Source: Streptomyces tubercidicus
GTDB lineage: Bacteria > Actinomycetota > Actinomycetes > Streptomycetales > Streptomycetaceae
Direction of reading: 5' to 3'
Assembly (NCBI RefSeq): GCF_027497495.1
Contig: NZ_CP114205.1
Location: forward strand, 124,001 to 188,000
Length of the DNA stretch: 64,000 bases
In this document: positions 18,140 through 31,066 of the stretch, one piece after another
How the letters are laid out: the number at the start of each line of letters is the position of its first letter
Position numbering within the stretch: position 1 is the first letter of the stretch
The notes under the pieces: generated by a model
Seen by the model: only the letters and a program-made list of their open reading frames with translations
The model's database searches: none
Told to the model about the DNA's origin: nothing
Made by a program: the position numbers and the translations under genes

Positions 18140-19354
18140 ATGACCACGACCCACACGCCCGACACCCTGCACCGGATCCTCGACTTCTCCTCCCGCGCCG
18201 ACCCCTATCCGCTCTACGCCGAACTGCGCAAGACACCGGTGGCCCTCCAGGAGGACGGCAGCTACGTCATCAGCACCTACCGCGAACTCACCGGCATCCT
18301 GCACGACCCACACCTGAGTTCCGACGTCCGCCACCTGTCACGGCCCATGCCCGCGGCCGAAGCACACACCACTCCCTCGTTCATCAACCTCGACCCGCCC
18401 GAGCACGACCGCCTGCGACGCCTGGCCATGCGGCACTTCGGCCCCCCGCACACCCCGGGCCTGGTGACCGGCATGGAACCCGACCTGACCGCCGTCGTCA
18501 ACGGCCTGATCGACGACTTCGCGGGCAAGGAGCGGATCGACATCGTCGACGACTTCGCCTACCCGTTCCCCGTCACCGTGATCTGCCATCTGCTCGGCGT
18601 GCCACGCGAGGACGAACCACGGTTCCACGTGTGGGTGAACGGCATCGTCGACTCGCTCGACTACAACCCCAAGACCGACCCGAAGGAGAAACTCGACAAG
18701 GGCGTGCAGGCCAGGAATGACCTGACCCAATACCTCGGCGGACTGCTGGAACAACGCCACGGCCGGCCCGGCGACGACCTCCTGACACGGATGGCCAACG
18801 ACGACGGACCCGACGGACGCATGACCGACGACGAAATCGTCAGCACCGCGAACCTGCTGCTCATCGCCGGCCACGAAACCACCGTCAACCTCATCACCAA
18901 CGGCATGCTCACCCTGCTGCGCCACCCGCAGATACTGCAGCGGCTGCGCGACGAACCGGACCTGATCGTGCCGCTCGTCGAGGAACTGCTGCGCTATGAG
19001 CCCCCCGTGCACATCATTCCCTGGCGAGCGGCATACAGCGACATCACCGTCGCCGACACCGTCATCCCCAAGGGCTCGCAGATCATGCTCATGCTCGCCT
19101 CAGGCAGCCACGACCCGGCCCGCTTCACCGACCCCGACCGCTTCAACCCCGACCGACAGGACAACCAGCACCTGGGCTTCGGGAGCGGCATCCACCTGTG
19201 CTTCGGAGGTCCGATGGCCCGGCTGGAGACCCAAACCGCACTGAGCGCGCTCGTACGCCGCCTGGAACGCCCCACACTGGTCACCGACCCACCGCCCTAC
19301 CGGCCCAGCCCTATCCTGCGAGGCCCCATCCACCTGCACATCGAACAGAGCTGA
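18140..19354 (+). CDS. Cytochrome P450
   Basis: A 404-residue soluble bacterial P450. The I-helix motif AGHETT is at residues 243-248, the K-helix ExxR at 282-285 (EELLRYEPP), and the haem loop FGSGIHLCFGG near 347-357 with Cys354 as the iron ligand. All key residues are present, so an active monooxygenase is expected. The substrate cannot be told. The ATG has AGGAGG with an eight-to-nine-base gap and lies 34 bases after the reductase stop, so this is the third gene of a complete electron-transfer operon. No other biosynthetic genes flank it, which suggests a stand-alone oxidation or detoxification role. Confidence 0.95.
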   Translation: MTTTHTPDTLHRILDFSSRADPYPLYAELRKTPVALQEDGSYVISTYRELTGILHDPHLSSDVRHLSRPMPAAEAHTTPSFINLDPPEHDRLRRLAMRHFGPPHTPGLVTGMEPDLTAVVNGLIDDFAGKERIDIVDDFAYPFPVTVICHLLGVPREDEPRFHVWVNGIVDSLDYNPKTDPKEKLDKGVQARNDLTQYLGGLLEQRHGRPGDDLLTRMANDDGPDGRMTDDEIVSTANLLLIAGHETTVNLITNGMLTLLRHPQILQRLRDEPDLIVPLVEELLRYEPPVHIIPWRAAYSDITVADTVIPKGSQIMLMLASGSHDPARFTDPDRFNPDRQDNQHLGFGSGIHLCFGGPMARLETQTALSALVRRLERPTLVTDPPPYRPSPILRGPIHLHIEQS

Positions 19355-19549
19355 CGCCGAACGCGGCAGCCGCGGGCATCCCCATCGCGTACCACCGCTT
19401 CCGTCGCGACTGCGACGACGGGACGTGGTGCAGCTCCCCCGCCAGGGCCGCACGCGTGGCATCCCGCAGCTCGCCGCTCCTGTGGCGGCTGGTCGGTAGT
19501 CGCTGCCTTCAGTGTTGGTTCGTCAGGAAAGGTCCACGCACGTTGCATG

Positions 19550-20411
19550 CGACCGGCGTGCCGTCGACGGCCGGGCCGTAGGCGGTGATCGCAGTAGCGT
19601 TTGAGGCACCGGACGATCTCGCGCCGAGTCTTGCCCTCCTTGATGCGGCGCTCAAATTAGTCACGTGTGCGCGGGTCGAAGCGCAGCCTGGTGTGCACGA
19701 TCCGGGGCAGGGCGGCGTTGGCCTGCCGGTCACCGCCGCGGTTGAGGCGACGGTACTGCGGACTGCCCGAGGAGCGCTCGACCGGGCCGACCCCGCACAG
19801 CACGGCGAAGGACGCCTCACCGCCCAGGCGCTCCGGGTTGTCCCCCATCGTGATCAACAAGGTGACGGCGGTGTCCGGGCCGATGCCCACCGGGGCAAGC
19901 AGCTGCGGGAAGTGACGTTCCACGAGTCGCGCCAGGCGCTGTTCCAGTTCCCGGATCTCCCCGGTCAGCTGCGCGATGCGCTTTGAACATCCTCGCGATC
20001 TGCACCGGTCCGTCGCCGGACTTGGCCCGGGCACGTGCCCGCCCGCTCAGCACCGCCCGGGCCGCGTTCTGCGCATCGGCCGCCTCCGACTTCCCGCGCC
20101 GGCGGCGGTCCGACCGGTCGGGCCGGTTCACATCGAACACCTCGACCTGCTGGGCCAGCAGATATCGGCACAGGGCCGCGCTGAAGCTACCGGTCCTTCC
20201 GCCCCGGCCCGGCGCACCGTTCCCAATCCCCTGGCCCACGCCAGCAGTTCGCGAAAGCCCACCGCGGTGGCGGGGAAGCTTCCCGTCCCGATCACCTCCC
20301 CGGCGAGGAGAGCACTGCGGCGGCATGAACATCCCGGTGCCTGTCCACACCGAGGACGACCTCCTCACCAAGCGGACGCCGGCCGGTGCATGGGCTGGGC
20401 GTACGGGCCAT
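19550..20411 (-). pseudogene. IS110-family transposase, decayed
   Basis: Pieces of one IS110-type transposase can be followed on the minus strand: VVLGVDRHRDVH at the start (DEDD/RuvC-like domain), then FPATAVGFRELLAWARGLG, then VEVFDVNRPDRSDRRRRGKS and VQIARMFK, then GPDTAVTLLITMGDNPER and FAVLCGVGPVERSSGS (the transposase-20 domain). They sit in different frames, so there are at least two frameshifts. A deletion joins MFK near 19983 directly to a much later segment, and a TAA near 19658 interrupts R-D-stop-F-E-R-R-I-K-E. The element is dead. No clear ends were found. Confidence 0.85.
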
Positions 20412-20830
20412 GGACATGCGCCTCCCGACCACATGGCGGTCCCAAGTGGCCGACACCGGACCGCGCGGACGGTCAGAACCGTGACAACGCCTGATGGGTC
20501 GGCAGGCCCCTATCGGGACGCGCCCCCGAGGGGGCCGGTGGTTCCGATGGGTGTAGTAGAGCCCGAGCCCGGCGATCGCCCCGTCCCCTACGGCGGCGAG
20601 CATGGTCCGGAAGCCGGTGATGACGATGCCGTCGGCTGGCTGGCGGTTCGCACGGAGGGCAGCATGCCGTCCCAGCGTGATCTGCGACTCAAGATCATCG
20701 CCCGGCGCTGGGCGGTTATCCGCCAGCCGCGTGTGTGGAGGCGGTCCGGCAGGGCGCTCATGGCGGCAGTCTTGGTGTGCCTCGTTGGATGACTGGAGGT
20801 GAATGAATCCGTACGGGTCTGACTGTTGTA

Positions 20831-20858
20831 TTGACTTGGACTTGGTCCATCGTAAGAT
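20831..20858 (+). promoter_or_regulatory. Promoter with embedded palindrome upstream of a catalase fragment
   Basis: TTGACT at 20831-20836 and TAAGAT at 20853-20858 are separated by 16 bases, close to the vegetative sigma consensus. The spacer contains the perfect palindrome TGGAC-TTG-GTCCA (20837-20849), well placed to be an operator. Fur/PerR-type regulators often control catalase genes in Streptomyces, so a peroxide- or iron-responsive repressor is a reasonable guess, not shown by the sequence. Confidence 0.6.
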
Positions 20859-20905
20859 CGGCTCCGGCGGCAGCCAAGGGACAGGACAACAGCAGGGACA
20901 CGCCC

Positions 20906-21040
20906 GTGACGGTTCAGGAAACGGGTCCGCTCACCACCTCATCCGGTGCCCTGGTCGCGGACAGCCGGAAGAGTGAGCAGGTCGGCGTCGGCGGCACGCC
21001 GTCGGGCCGGGACCAGGTTCTGTTGGAGACCCCCGCCCGT
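20906..21040 (+). pseudogene. N-terminal fragment of a monofunctional catalase
   Basis: After a GTG at 20906 the frame reads TGPLTTSSGALVADSRKSEQ and ends near GRDQVLLE. This corresponds to the conserved start of small-subunit catalases (LTTxxGxPVxDNxxS...GPxLLQD...LLE). The catalytic His region (FDRERIPERVVHAKG) does not follow; the frame drifts into unrelated Arg-rich sequence. The rest of the gene is missing from this window, so this is a truncated remnant that still has its promoter. It lies between the dead IS110 and intact katG. Confidence 0.65.
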
Positions 21041-21363
21041 GCCCGCCTCCGCCACCGCCCCCGCCGTGAGCGCCTCGCCGCGATGCGCCATGTCGACACC
21101 TGGCGGGCTGCCGACCGGATATCGAGGAGTGTTCGGCGTGGGCACGGCCGTCAGGGTTAGTGCCGTGGCCAGGCTGCCCATGCACTGTGTGTCGTGTATG
21201 CCGGGTGTGGCTCGCGCCGTGGGTGTGCCTCGTTCCGCCGAGCCGCGTAGGCCGTGCATGACTCCCCTGCCCCGACGAGACCGGCCCTCAGCGGGGCCCA
21301 CGGCCCCGCCCCGGCAGGCCCCCTGCCCCGCCCTCGACCGCCCGCAGTTTCTGAGCAGTGTGA

Positions 21364-23619
<2,256 letters not shown>

Positions 23620-23630
23620 AGGTGACGGAC

Positions 23631-23686
23631 GGCGTCCAGGCCGGTCGGCCCACGTGGGCCGAGTGGTGCCGGCCGGCCTGGACGCC
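23631..23686 (+). terminator. Terminator hairpin after katG
   Basis: The arms ggcgtccaggccgg (23631-23644) and ccggcctggacgcc (23673-23686) pair perfectly over 14 bp. It starts 11 bases after the katG stop. No U-tract is seen, as usual for high-GC actinobacteria. Confidence 0.65.
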
Positions 23687-23809
23687 CCCTTCCGAAGGAC
23701 CGCAACAGCTCTACCGCCCCGGCCCGCCCACGCCCATCAGACCCTCGCTCGGCCCCCGGGGCGCCGACGGCACTGGGCAATGGCGGTGCGGCGTGGCACG
23801 ATCTCGTGG

Positions 23810-24253
23810 GTGAGCAGCAAAGCCGCCCCGGCGCCCCATCTGCGCGATCTCGCGCTGCTGCGGCGCGTCCGCGACCGGATCGATCGCGAGTACGCGCAGC
23901 CGCTGGATGTCGAGGCCCTCGCACGCGGCGTGAACATGTCAGCCGGGCACCTCAGCCGCCAGTTCCGGCGTGCCTACGGTGAGAGTCCGTACGGCTACCT
24001 GATGACACGGCGTATCGAACGCGCGATGGCGCTGCTGCGGCGCGGTGACCTCAGCGTCACCGAGGTCTGCTTCACCGTCGGCTGCTCTTCGCTGGGCACC
24101 TTCAGCAGCCGCTTCACCGAGCTGGTCGGTATGCCGCCCAGTGTCTACCGGCGCCAGGCCGCACAGGCGACCGCGGGCATGCCGTCCTGCGTGGCGAAAC
24201 AGATCACCAGACCGGTCAGGAATCGAGAAGCGCCGGCTCCGCCCCGCCTCTAG
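23810..24253 (+). CDS. AraC family transcriptional regulator
   Basis: A short regulator of about 147 residues that is mostly the AraC DNA-binding domain. The first helix-turn-helix is in LARGVNMSAGHLSRQFRRAY near residue 38 and the second in VTEVCFTVGCSSLGTFSSRF near 85, followed by the signature VGMPPSVYRRQ. There is no large sensor domain, so it may respond through a partner or simply by level. The GTG at 23810 begins the conserved VSSKAAPAPHLRDLALL stretch; an ATG at 23780 is an alternative. The gene ends 10 bases before the VOC gene and probably controls it. Confidence 0.85.
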   Translation: MSSKAAPAPHLRDLALLRRVRDRIDREYAQPLDVEALARGVNMSAGHLSRQFRRAYGESPYGYLMTRRIERAMALLRRGDLSVTEVCFTVGCSSLGTFSSRFTELVGMPPSVYRRQAAQATAGMPSCVAKQITRPVRNREAPAPPRL

Positions 24254-24263
24254 CGTGACTGCC

Positions 24264-24698
24264 ATGGACATCGCCATTCACGCAAGCTTTCTGCCCCATA
24301 ACGACCCCGAAGCCGCCCTCGCCTTCTACCGCGACACCCTCGGTTTCGAGGTCCGCAACGATGTCGGATACCAGGGGATGCGCTGGCTCACCGTCGGCCC
24401 CGTCGGCCAGCCCGGCACCTCCATCGTTCTGGCACCACCGGCCGCCGACCCCGGCATCACCGACGACGAACGCCGCACCATCACCGAGATGATGGCCAAG
24501 GGCACCTACGCCGCGATCCTCCTGGCCACCCCGGACCTCGACGACACCTTCACCCGACTGCAAGCCGGCGACACCGAGATCGTGCAGGAACCCACCCAGC
24601 AGCCCTACGGCATCCGCGACTGCGCCGTCCGCGATCCCGCAGGCAACCTCATCCGTATTCAGGAGCAGACGTCGGCCACGCCGCCGCGTCGGTCCTGA
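24264..24698 (+). CDS. VOC family protein (glyoxalase/bleomycin-resistance fold)
   Basis: A 144-residue single VOC module. Paired beta-alpha-beta units are visible: ALAFYRDTLGFEVRNDVGY in the first half, and YGIRDCAVRDPAGNLIRIQE at the C-terminal strand with the metal-ligand-type Glu. Proteins of this family bind a metal or a small molecule; sequestering a drug or acting on an aldehyde adduct are both possible. Here it follows an AraC regulator and precedes a UvrA-like resistance ATPase, so a protective role fits. The sequence TAGCGT at 24251-24256 looks like a -10 box 7 bases before the ATG, so the transcript may be leaderless. Confidence 0.85.
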   Translation: MDIAIHASFLPHNDPEAALAFYRDTLGFEVRNDVGYQGMRWLTVGPVGQPGTSIVLAPPAADPGITDDERRTITEMMAKGTYAAILLATPDLDDTFTRLQAGDTEIVQEPTQQPYGIRDCAVRDPAGNLIRIQEQTSATPPRRS

Positions 24699-24707
24699 AT
24701 CTCACAG

Positions 24708-24765
24708 ACACCACCCCCACCCCCACCCCCACCCCCACACCCACACCCACACCCACATCCACGGA
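24708..24765. repeat. C-rich hexanucleotide microsatellite
   Basis: Tandem ccccca and then cacacc-type hexamers run for about 55 bases just after the VOC gene stop and before the UvrA-like gene. The length could vary by slippage. It lies outside coding sequence. Confidence 0.8.
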
Positions 24766-24922
24766 CCTACGGCACGGGCGCGGGCGGGCGGCACCGACCG
24801 TCCCGCTCCCGCGCCCTCCGCCCCGGCCACCGACTCTGCAAGGCCGCGCAGGTCAGACCGAGCAGACCGAGCCCCACCGGCACGAACCACCAGCGCAGCC
24901 CCGCGTCACAGATGGAGACACG

Positions 24923-27319
<2,397 letters not shown>

Positions 27320-27380
27320 CGGACCGACGAGGGCGGCCGCGGCTCTCGGTCCGCCGCGAGCAAACACGGCGTCGCTGCTT

Positions 27381-27405
27381 CTGAGGCCCAGGCATGTGGC
27401 CTCAG
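27381..27405. terminator. Hairpin between convergent genes
   Basis: Arms ctgaggcc (27381-27388) and ggcctcag (27398-27405) form an 8-bp stem with a 9-base loop between the UvrA-like gene and the convergent GNAT gene, overlapping the latter's stop codon. It probably works in both directions. Confidence 0.5.
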
Positions 27406-27833
27406 TGCGCAGGTTTCATGATCATCAAGTGCTCGGGGTCAGGGACCGTGACGAAGCCGACCTTGGCGTAGACCTCATGGGCATCGAGGGTGGCCAGGAG
27501 CGTCCGCTTGAGGTTGTACGGGGCCAGGTGGTCGCGGACAGCGGCGGCCAGCCAGGTGCCGAGGCCCTTGCCGCGGTGCGTGGGGGCGACGTAGACATCG
27601 CAGAGCCAGGCGAAGGTCGCCAGGTCGGTGACGACACGTGCGTAAGCGACCTGGGCACCGCGGTCATCGTAGAGACCGAAATTGAGAGATCCGCGGATGG
27701 ACTGCTGGACCGTTTCGCGGCTGCGGCCCAGTGCCCAGAACGCGTCGGTCGAGAGCCAGTGGTGCACCAGGTCGATGTCGAGGCGGTCCGGGTCGGTGGC
27801 GACCTCGTAGCCGTCTTCCCTGCGAGTGATCAT
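27402..27833 (-). CDS. GNAT family N-acetyltransferase
   Basis: A 143-residue single-domain acetyltransferase. The acetyl-CoA pyrophosphate loop is VAPTHRGKGLGTWLAAAV near residue 82 (R/Q-x-x-G-x-G/A pattern), preceded by FAWLCDVYV. The C-terminal HEVYAKVGFV is typical of the family end. The substrate is unknown. The ATG at 27833 has no Shine-Dalgarno sequence, but TACCAT lies 9 bases upstream (27842-27847 on this strand), so a leaderless message is likely. A longer frame starting at 27896 is not supported. Confidence 0.85.
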   Translation of the reverse strand: MITRREDGYEVATDPDRLDIDLVHHWLSTDAFWALGRSRETVQQSIRGSLNFGLYDDRGAQVAYARVVTDLATFAWLCDVYVAPTHRGKGLGTWLAAAVRDHLAPYNLKRTLLATLDAHEVYAKVGFVTVPDPEHLMIMKPAH

Positions 27834-27923
27834 GGCCAAGGATGGTAGGTCCGAGGGGTGCCGGGCAGCCAGCAGTTTTGTGGTCTGCCCAGGCACCTTG
27901 GCGCTTGTTCAGGGGCCGACGGC

Positions 27924-28184
27924 CTACAGGACCACCGACTCGACGAGCTTCGCCATGGCCTCGACGGCCGTCTGCTCATCGTCCCCCGTGGCCACGATGA
28001 GGATCTCCTTGCCGTGGCTCATCTCCAGCGTCTGCAGGCTGAACAGGCTCTTCGCGCTGGCTTCCTTGCCATCGACCTGGAACAGGATGTCCGAGGCGTA
28101 GCCCTTCGCTTCCTGAGCAATGCGCGAGGCCGGGCGCACCCGCACACCGCCCGGCGAAGCGATGGTTACGGTCGTCTCCGCCAT
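27924..28184 (-). CDS. HPr-like protein without the phosphorylatable histidine
   Basis: An 86-residue protein that aligns over its full length with HPr of the sugar phosphotransferase system. The active-site stretch GIHARPA of HPr reads GVRVRPA here, so His15 is replaced by Arg15. The regulatory serine is kept: AKSLF with Ser46 at exactly the HPr position. It therefore cannot carry PTS phosphate but could still be a serine-phosphorylated regulator, as Crh of Bacillus is. The ATG at 28184 has GGAGG eight bases upstream. It stands alone, with no other PTS gene nearby. Confidence 0.85.
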   Translation of the reverse strand: MAETTVTIASPGGVRVRPASRIAQEAKGYASDILFQVDGKEASAKSLFSLQTLEMSHGKEILIVATGDDEQTAVEAMAKLVESVVL

Positions 28185-28442
28185 GAATGACTCCTCCAGC
28201 CGACAGCTACGTGAGCCGACGGCGCGATCTGGTCATCCGCCGTCCGGGCGTACGCCACGTCCGGAGGATGCTCTCCCACCGGGCCCACCCTCGTACGAAG
28301 TCGACGGTAGGGCAACTGCGGTGTGGCTGTGGGGTGTTCCTCGCATTGCGATAAAGCGCTTCCTTGCTCCGCGTCAGCATTCTCTGCGTCGGCTGTCTCT
28401 GCGTCGGCTTCATCTGCATCGGTGTTCTCTTCGTGCGCGCGG

Positions 28443-29801
28443 TCAGTTCACGGCGAGGACCTCGCGGGCGGCTCGTTCGCCGGAGCGCACCGCGCCCTCC
28501 ATCAGGCCGTGCATCAGGGTCGCCGATTCCGTGTTCGCCCAGTGGATGCGGCCCACGGGCTCGCGCAGTGCGCTGCCGTAGTTGGTGAGTGTGCCCGGCG
28601 GGAAATGGGCGACCATCCCGCCCAGTGACCATGGCTGTTCGGACCAGTCGGTCTCCAGGTACGCGGTGGGACGGCGGGCCTCCGGGCCGAATCGCTCGGC
28701 GAGCGCGTCCAGCCAGACCGCTTTCCGCTCCGTGGGGTCCAGGCGGCCGATCCGTACGGCCCCGTCCCCGAACGCGTAGCTGCTCAGCACACCCGGCTCT
28801 CCCGAGCGGGGAGTCTGATCGATGGTGATCGGGACGGGTGACTGGGGCGCGAGCGTCTGGCCGGACAGCTGCTGGCCCCGCCAGAACGGCTCGGAGTACT
28901 GCGTGTGCACCCGGATGATCGCGCCGGGCACCAGGCGTTGCCGCAGGTGGCTGTGGGCGGCGGGCAACGGCGGGTCGAAGAAGATGCGGCCGGCGAGCAC
29001 GGGCGGCGTGGCGACGATGACGCGTCGTGCCCGTACGGCGAACGCGTCCGAGGTGACCTCTACGTCGGACGCGTTCTGGACGATCCGCCGGACCGGGCTG
29101 GACAGGTGCACCGCCGCGCCCAGGCGCGCGGCCATCCGCCGGGCCAGTTCGGGGGCTCCGCCGTCCACCAGGTGGGATTCCGTCTTCCGGGAGTCGGTGT
29201 AGTAGCCGAAGCCGGCGCCCCCGCCGCCGCGTGCCAGGACAAGTGCGCCCAGCAGGGACACCTCGGCCGGGTCGGCGCAGAACAGCAGATTCATCGTCGA
29301 CTTGAGGAGGGTGTGGGCGGTGGCCGAGGGCACATTGAGCGGATGGGAGAGCCACTGTGCGAGCGTGCGGGCGTCCCAGGCCCGTGCGTGCCGGGCGTCC
29401 CAGGGGGCGTCCAGCGGAAGCCGCCGTGTCATCAGGTTCAGGCGCAGGAACGCCATCCCGAGTGTGGCGAGTGCCGCCGGGCCGGTCTTGGGAATGCCGC
29501 GGTGGCGGCGGTTGCGGCCGTCGAGGCACAGGAGGTGATCGCCCTCGTCGTACTGCGGGTAGACCTCAAGTCCCAGCTCGCGGCAGAGCTGGAACATCCG
29601 TTCCTGGCCCTTGCCCAGCCAGGTGCCGCCCGCGGAGACCACGGTGCCGTCGGGCAGTTCCCGGTTCCAGACCCGCCCGCCCACGCGGTCCCTGGCCTCC
29701 AGCACCACGACGTCACGCCCGGCCCCGGCCAGTTGCCGCGCGGCCGCCAGTCCGGCGAATCCGGCGCCCACGACGCAGACGTCCGCTGTCACCTGTTCCA
29801 T
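28443..29801 (-). CDS. Flavin monoamine oxidase family protein
   Basis: A 452-residue flavoprotein. The FAD-binding motif is VCVVGAGFAGLAAARQL near residues 8-24, followed by VLEARDRVGGRVWN, the GG-doublet motif of amine oxidases. The C-terminal HWANTESATLMHGLMEGAVRS stretch matches the second FAD contact region (usually W-x-G-T-E). It would oxidise an amine to an aldehyde with release of ammonia and peroxide, in the cytosol; putrescine-like substrates are typical in actinobacteria. The ATG at 29801 has GGAGG six bases upstream. Alone on its strand, with a 130-base gap to the hydrolase gene upstream. Confidence 0.85.
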   Translation of the reverse strand: MEQVTADVCVVGAGFAGLAAARQLAGAGRDVVVLEARDRVGGRVWNRELPDGTVVSAGGTWLGKGQERMFQLCRELGLEVYPQYDEGDHLLCLDGRNRRHRGIPKTGPAALATLGMAFLRLNLMTRRLPLDAPWDARHARAWDARTLAQWLSHPLNVPSATAHTLLKSTMNLLFCADPAEVSLLGALVLARGGGGAGFGYYTDSRKTESHLVDGGAPELARRMAARLGAAVHLSSPVRRIVQNASDVEVTSDAFAVRARRVIVATPPVLAGRIFFDPPLPAAHSHLRQRLVPGAIIRVHTQYSEPFWRGQQLSGQTLAPQSPVPITIDQTPRSGEPGVLSSYAFGDGAVRIGRLDPTERKAVWLDALAERFGPEARRPTAYLETDWSEQPWSLGGMVAHFPPGTLTNYGSALREPVGRIHWANTESATLMHGLMEGAVRSGERAAREVLAVN

Positions 29802-29927
29802 GACCCACCTCCACAGAGCAGCGTCGCTCGCCGGGGCGCGCGGCGCCCGGTGGGTGACTCGGGCGGGCGGCTTCGGCGGCCAGTCGAGTGACCTGCCCGA
29901 TCGGGAGGTGGAGTGGGCCCGGCGGGA

Positions 29928-30896
29928 TCAGTGCTGGAGGAACGGGAGGAGGTGGTCGAGGAGGGCGTCGGGCTGCTCTTCGGGGACGTAGTGGCCGCAG
30001 TCGGGGAGGACGGCGCTGTCGAGCCGCTCGGTCACGGGGCCGAGGAGGGCGGCGAGGCGTTCGCCTTGTCCTTGGGCCCCGGCGACGCTGAGCACGGGCA
30101 GGGTGAGCGGGTGGCGCTTGCGCTGGTGGTTCTGGGCGATGTTGTCGTCGGTGGCCCGGTAGTAGTCGAAGCTGGCGCGCAGTGCTTCGGGGTCGCGGGC
30201 GAGGCTTTCGACGTAGAAGCCGACCGCTGAGTCCGGCAGGGCGCGGGCGGCTTTCTGGCGGAACTGGTCGCCGTAGTAGATGTCCTCCCGGCCGCGGACG
30301 AGCTGTTCGTTGACGGAGCGCTTGCGGTTGAAGGCGAAGTGCCAGAGCAGGTCGTTCTGTGCCTCGGGGCCGAAGAGGGGGATGTCGGGCGCGAGTCCGG
30401 GGAGCGTGGCGTCGAGCAGGGCGAGGTGTGTGAGCGCATCGCGGTGGTCGGCGGCGAGGGCATAGCCGATCCACATGCCGACGTCGTGTCCGGCCATGGC
30501 GAAGCGTTCGTGGCCCAACACCCGCATGAGGGCGACGAGTTCGGCCGCCACGGTGCCGGTGTCGTATCCCCCGTGGGGCTTGTCGGACGGTCCGACGCCG
30601 CGGGGGTCGACCGCGATGACGCGGAAGTGTTCCGCCAGGCGCGGCATGACCAAGCGCCACGCGTACCAGTTCTGCGGCCAGCCGCCGACGAGGAGGACGG
30701 GCTGCCCGGCACCGCCCTGGACGGTGTGCAGCGCCACCTCGCCTACGCGGACGAGGGTGCTGTCGAAGGTGTCGGTGAAGCCGTCGGGGAGGCAGGGCAC
30801 GCCGGTCGTGGTGCCGAAACCGGTGAGTGGCCGGATGGGCCGGATGGGCCGGATGGGCCGGGTGGGCCGGATGGGCCGGTTGGTCGTCGTGGTCAT
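29928..30896 (-). CDS. Alpha/beta hydrolase, epoxide hydrolase-like
   Basis: A 322-residue protein. The oxyanion-loop motif is GGWPQNWYAW near residue 71, the nucleophile elbow AGHDVG has Asp138, and the catalytic His is in DCGHYVPEEQP near residue 300. An Asp nucleophile points to an epoxide hydrolase or haloalkane dehalogenase rather than an esterase. The N-terminus carries a run of RPI repeats (residues 7-23) encoded by 9-bp tandem copies of ggatgggcc. The ATG at 30896 has AAGGAG upstream. Divergent from a CGNR regulator with a large perfect palindrome between the two, so regulation by that protein is likely. Confidence 0.88.
   Translation of the reverse strand: MTTTTNRPIRPTRPIRPIRPIRPLTGFGTTTGVPCLPDGFTDTFDSTLVRVGEVALHTVQGGAGQPVLLVGGWPQNWYAWRLVMPRLAEHFRVIAVDPRGVGPSDKPHGGYDTGTVAAELVALMRVLGHERFAMAGHDVGMWIGYALAADHRDALTHLALLDATLPGLAPDIPLFGPEAQNDLLWHFAFNRKRSVNEQLVRGREDIYYGDQFRQKAARALPDSAVGFYVESLARDPEALRASFDYYRATDDNIAQNHQRKRHPLTLPVLSVAGAQGQGERLAALLGPVTERLDSAVLPDCGHYVPEEQPDALLDHLLPFLQH
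30832..30880. repeat. 9-bp tandem repeat in the hydrolase 5' end
   Basis: Five copies of the nonamer ggatgggcc, one with a single change, encode the Arg-Pro-Ile tripeptide repeats near the N-terminus of the alpha/beta hydrolase. The copy number can change without breaking the frame. Confidence 0.85.
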
Positions 30897-30968
30897 GGGC
30901 GATCTCCTTGCGTGGGGGGGAGGGGTGGGCAGTCGCCCTGTCCGGAGCGTCGGCAGTCCGATCAGAGG

Positions 30969-31010
30969 GAACCCTTTTAACTGGTTCACATGAACCAGTT
31001 AAAAGGGTTC
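30969..31010. promoter_or_regulatory. Perfect 20+2+20 bp inverted repeat, divergent operator
   Basis: The left arm gaacccttttaactggttca (30969-30988) and its exact reverse complement (30991-31010) flank two bases. It sits between the divergent alpha/beta hydrolase and CGNR regulator genes, is AT-rich compared with its surroundings, and is far longer than a usual dimer operator. The simplest reading is a binding site for two dimers of the adjacent regulator covering both promoters. It could also form a long transcript hairpin. Confidence 0.8.
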
Positions 31011-31066
31011 GCATTGCAAGCGTCAAGCGTTGGCTTCCGGGAGCTGAGCGGCTACGCTGAACCACC

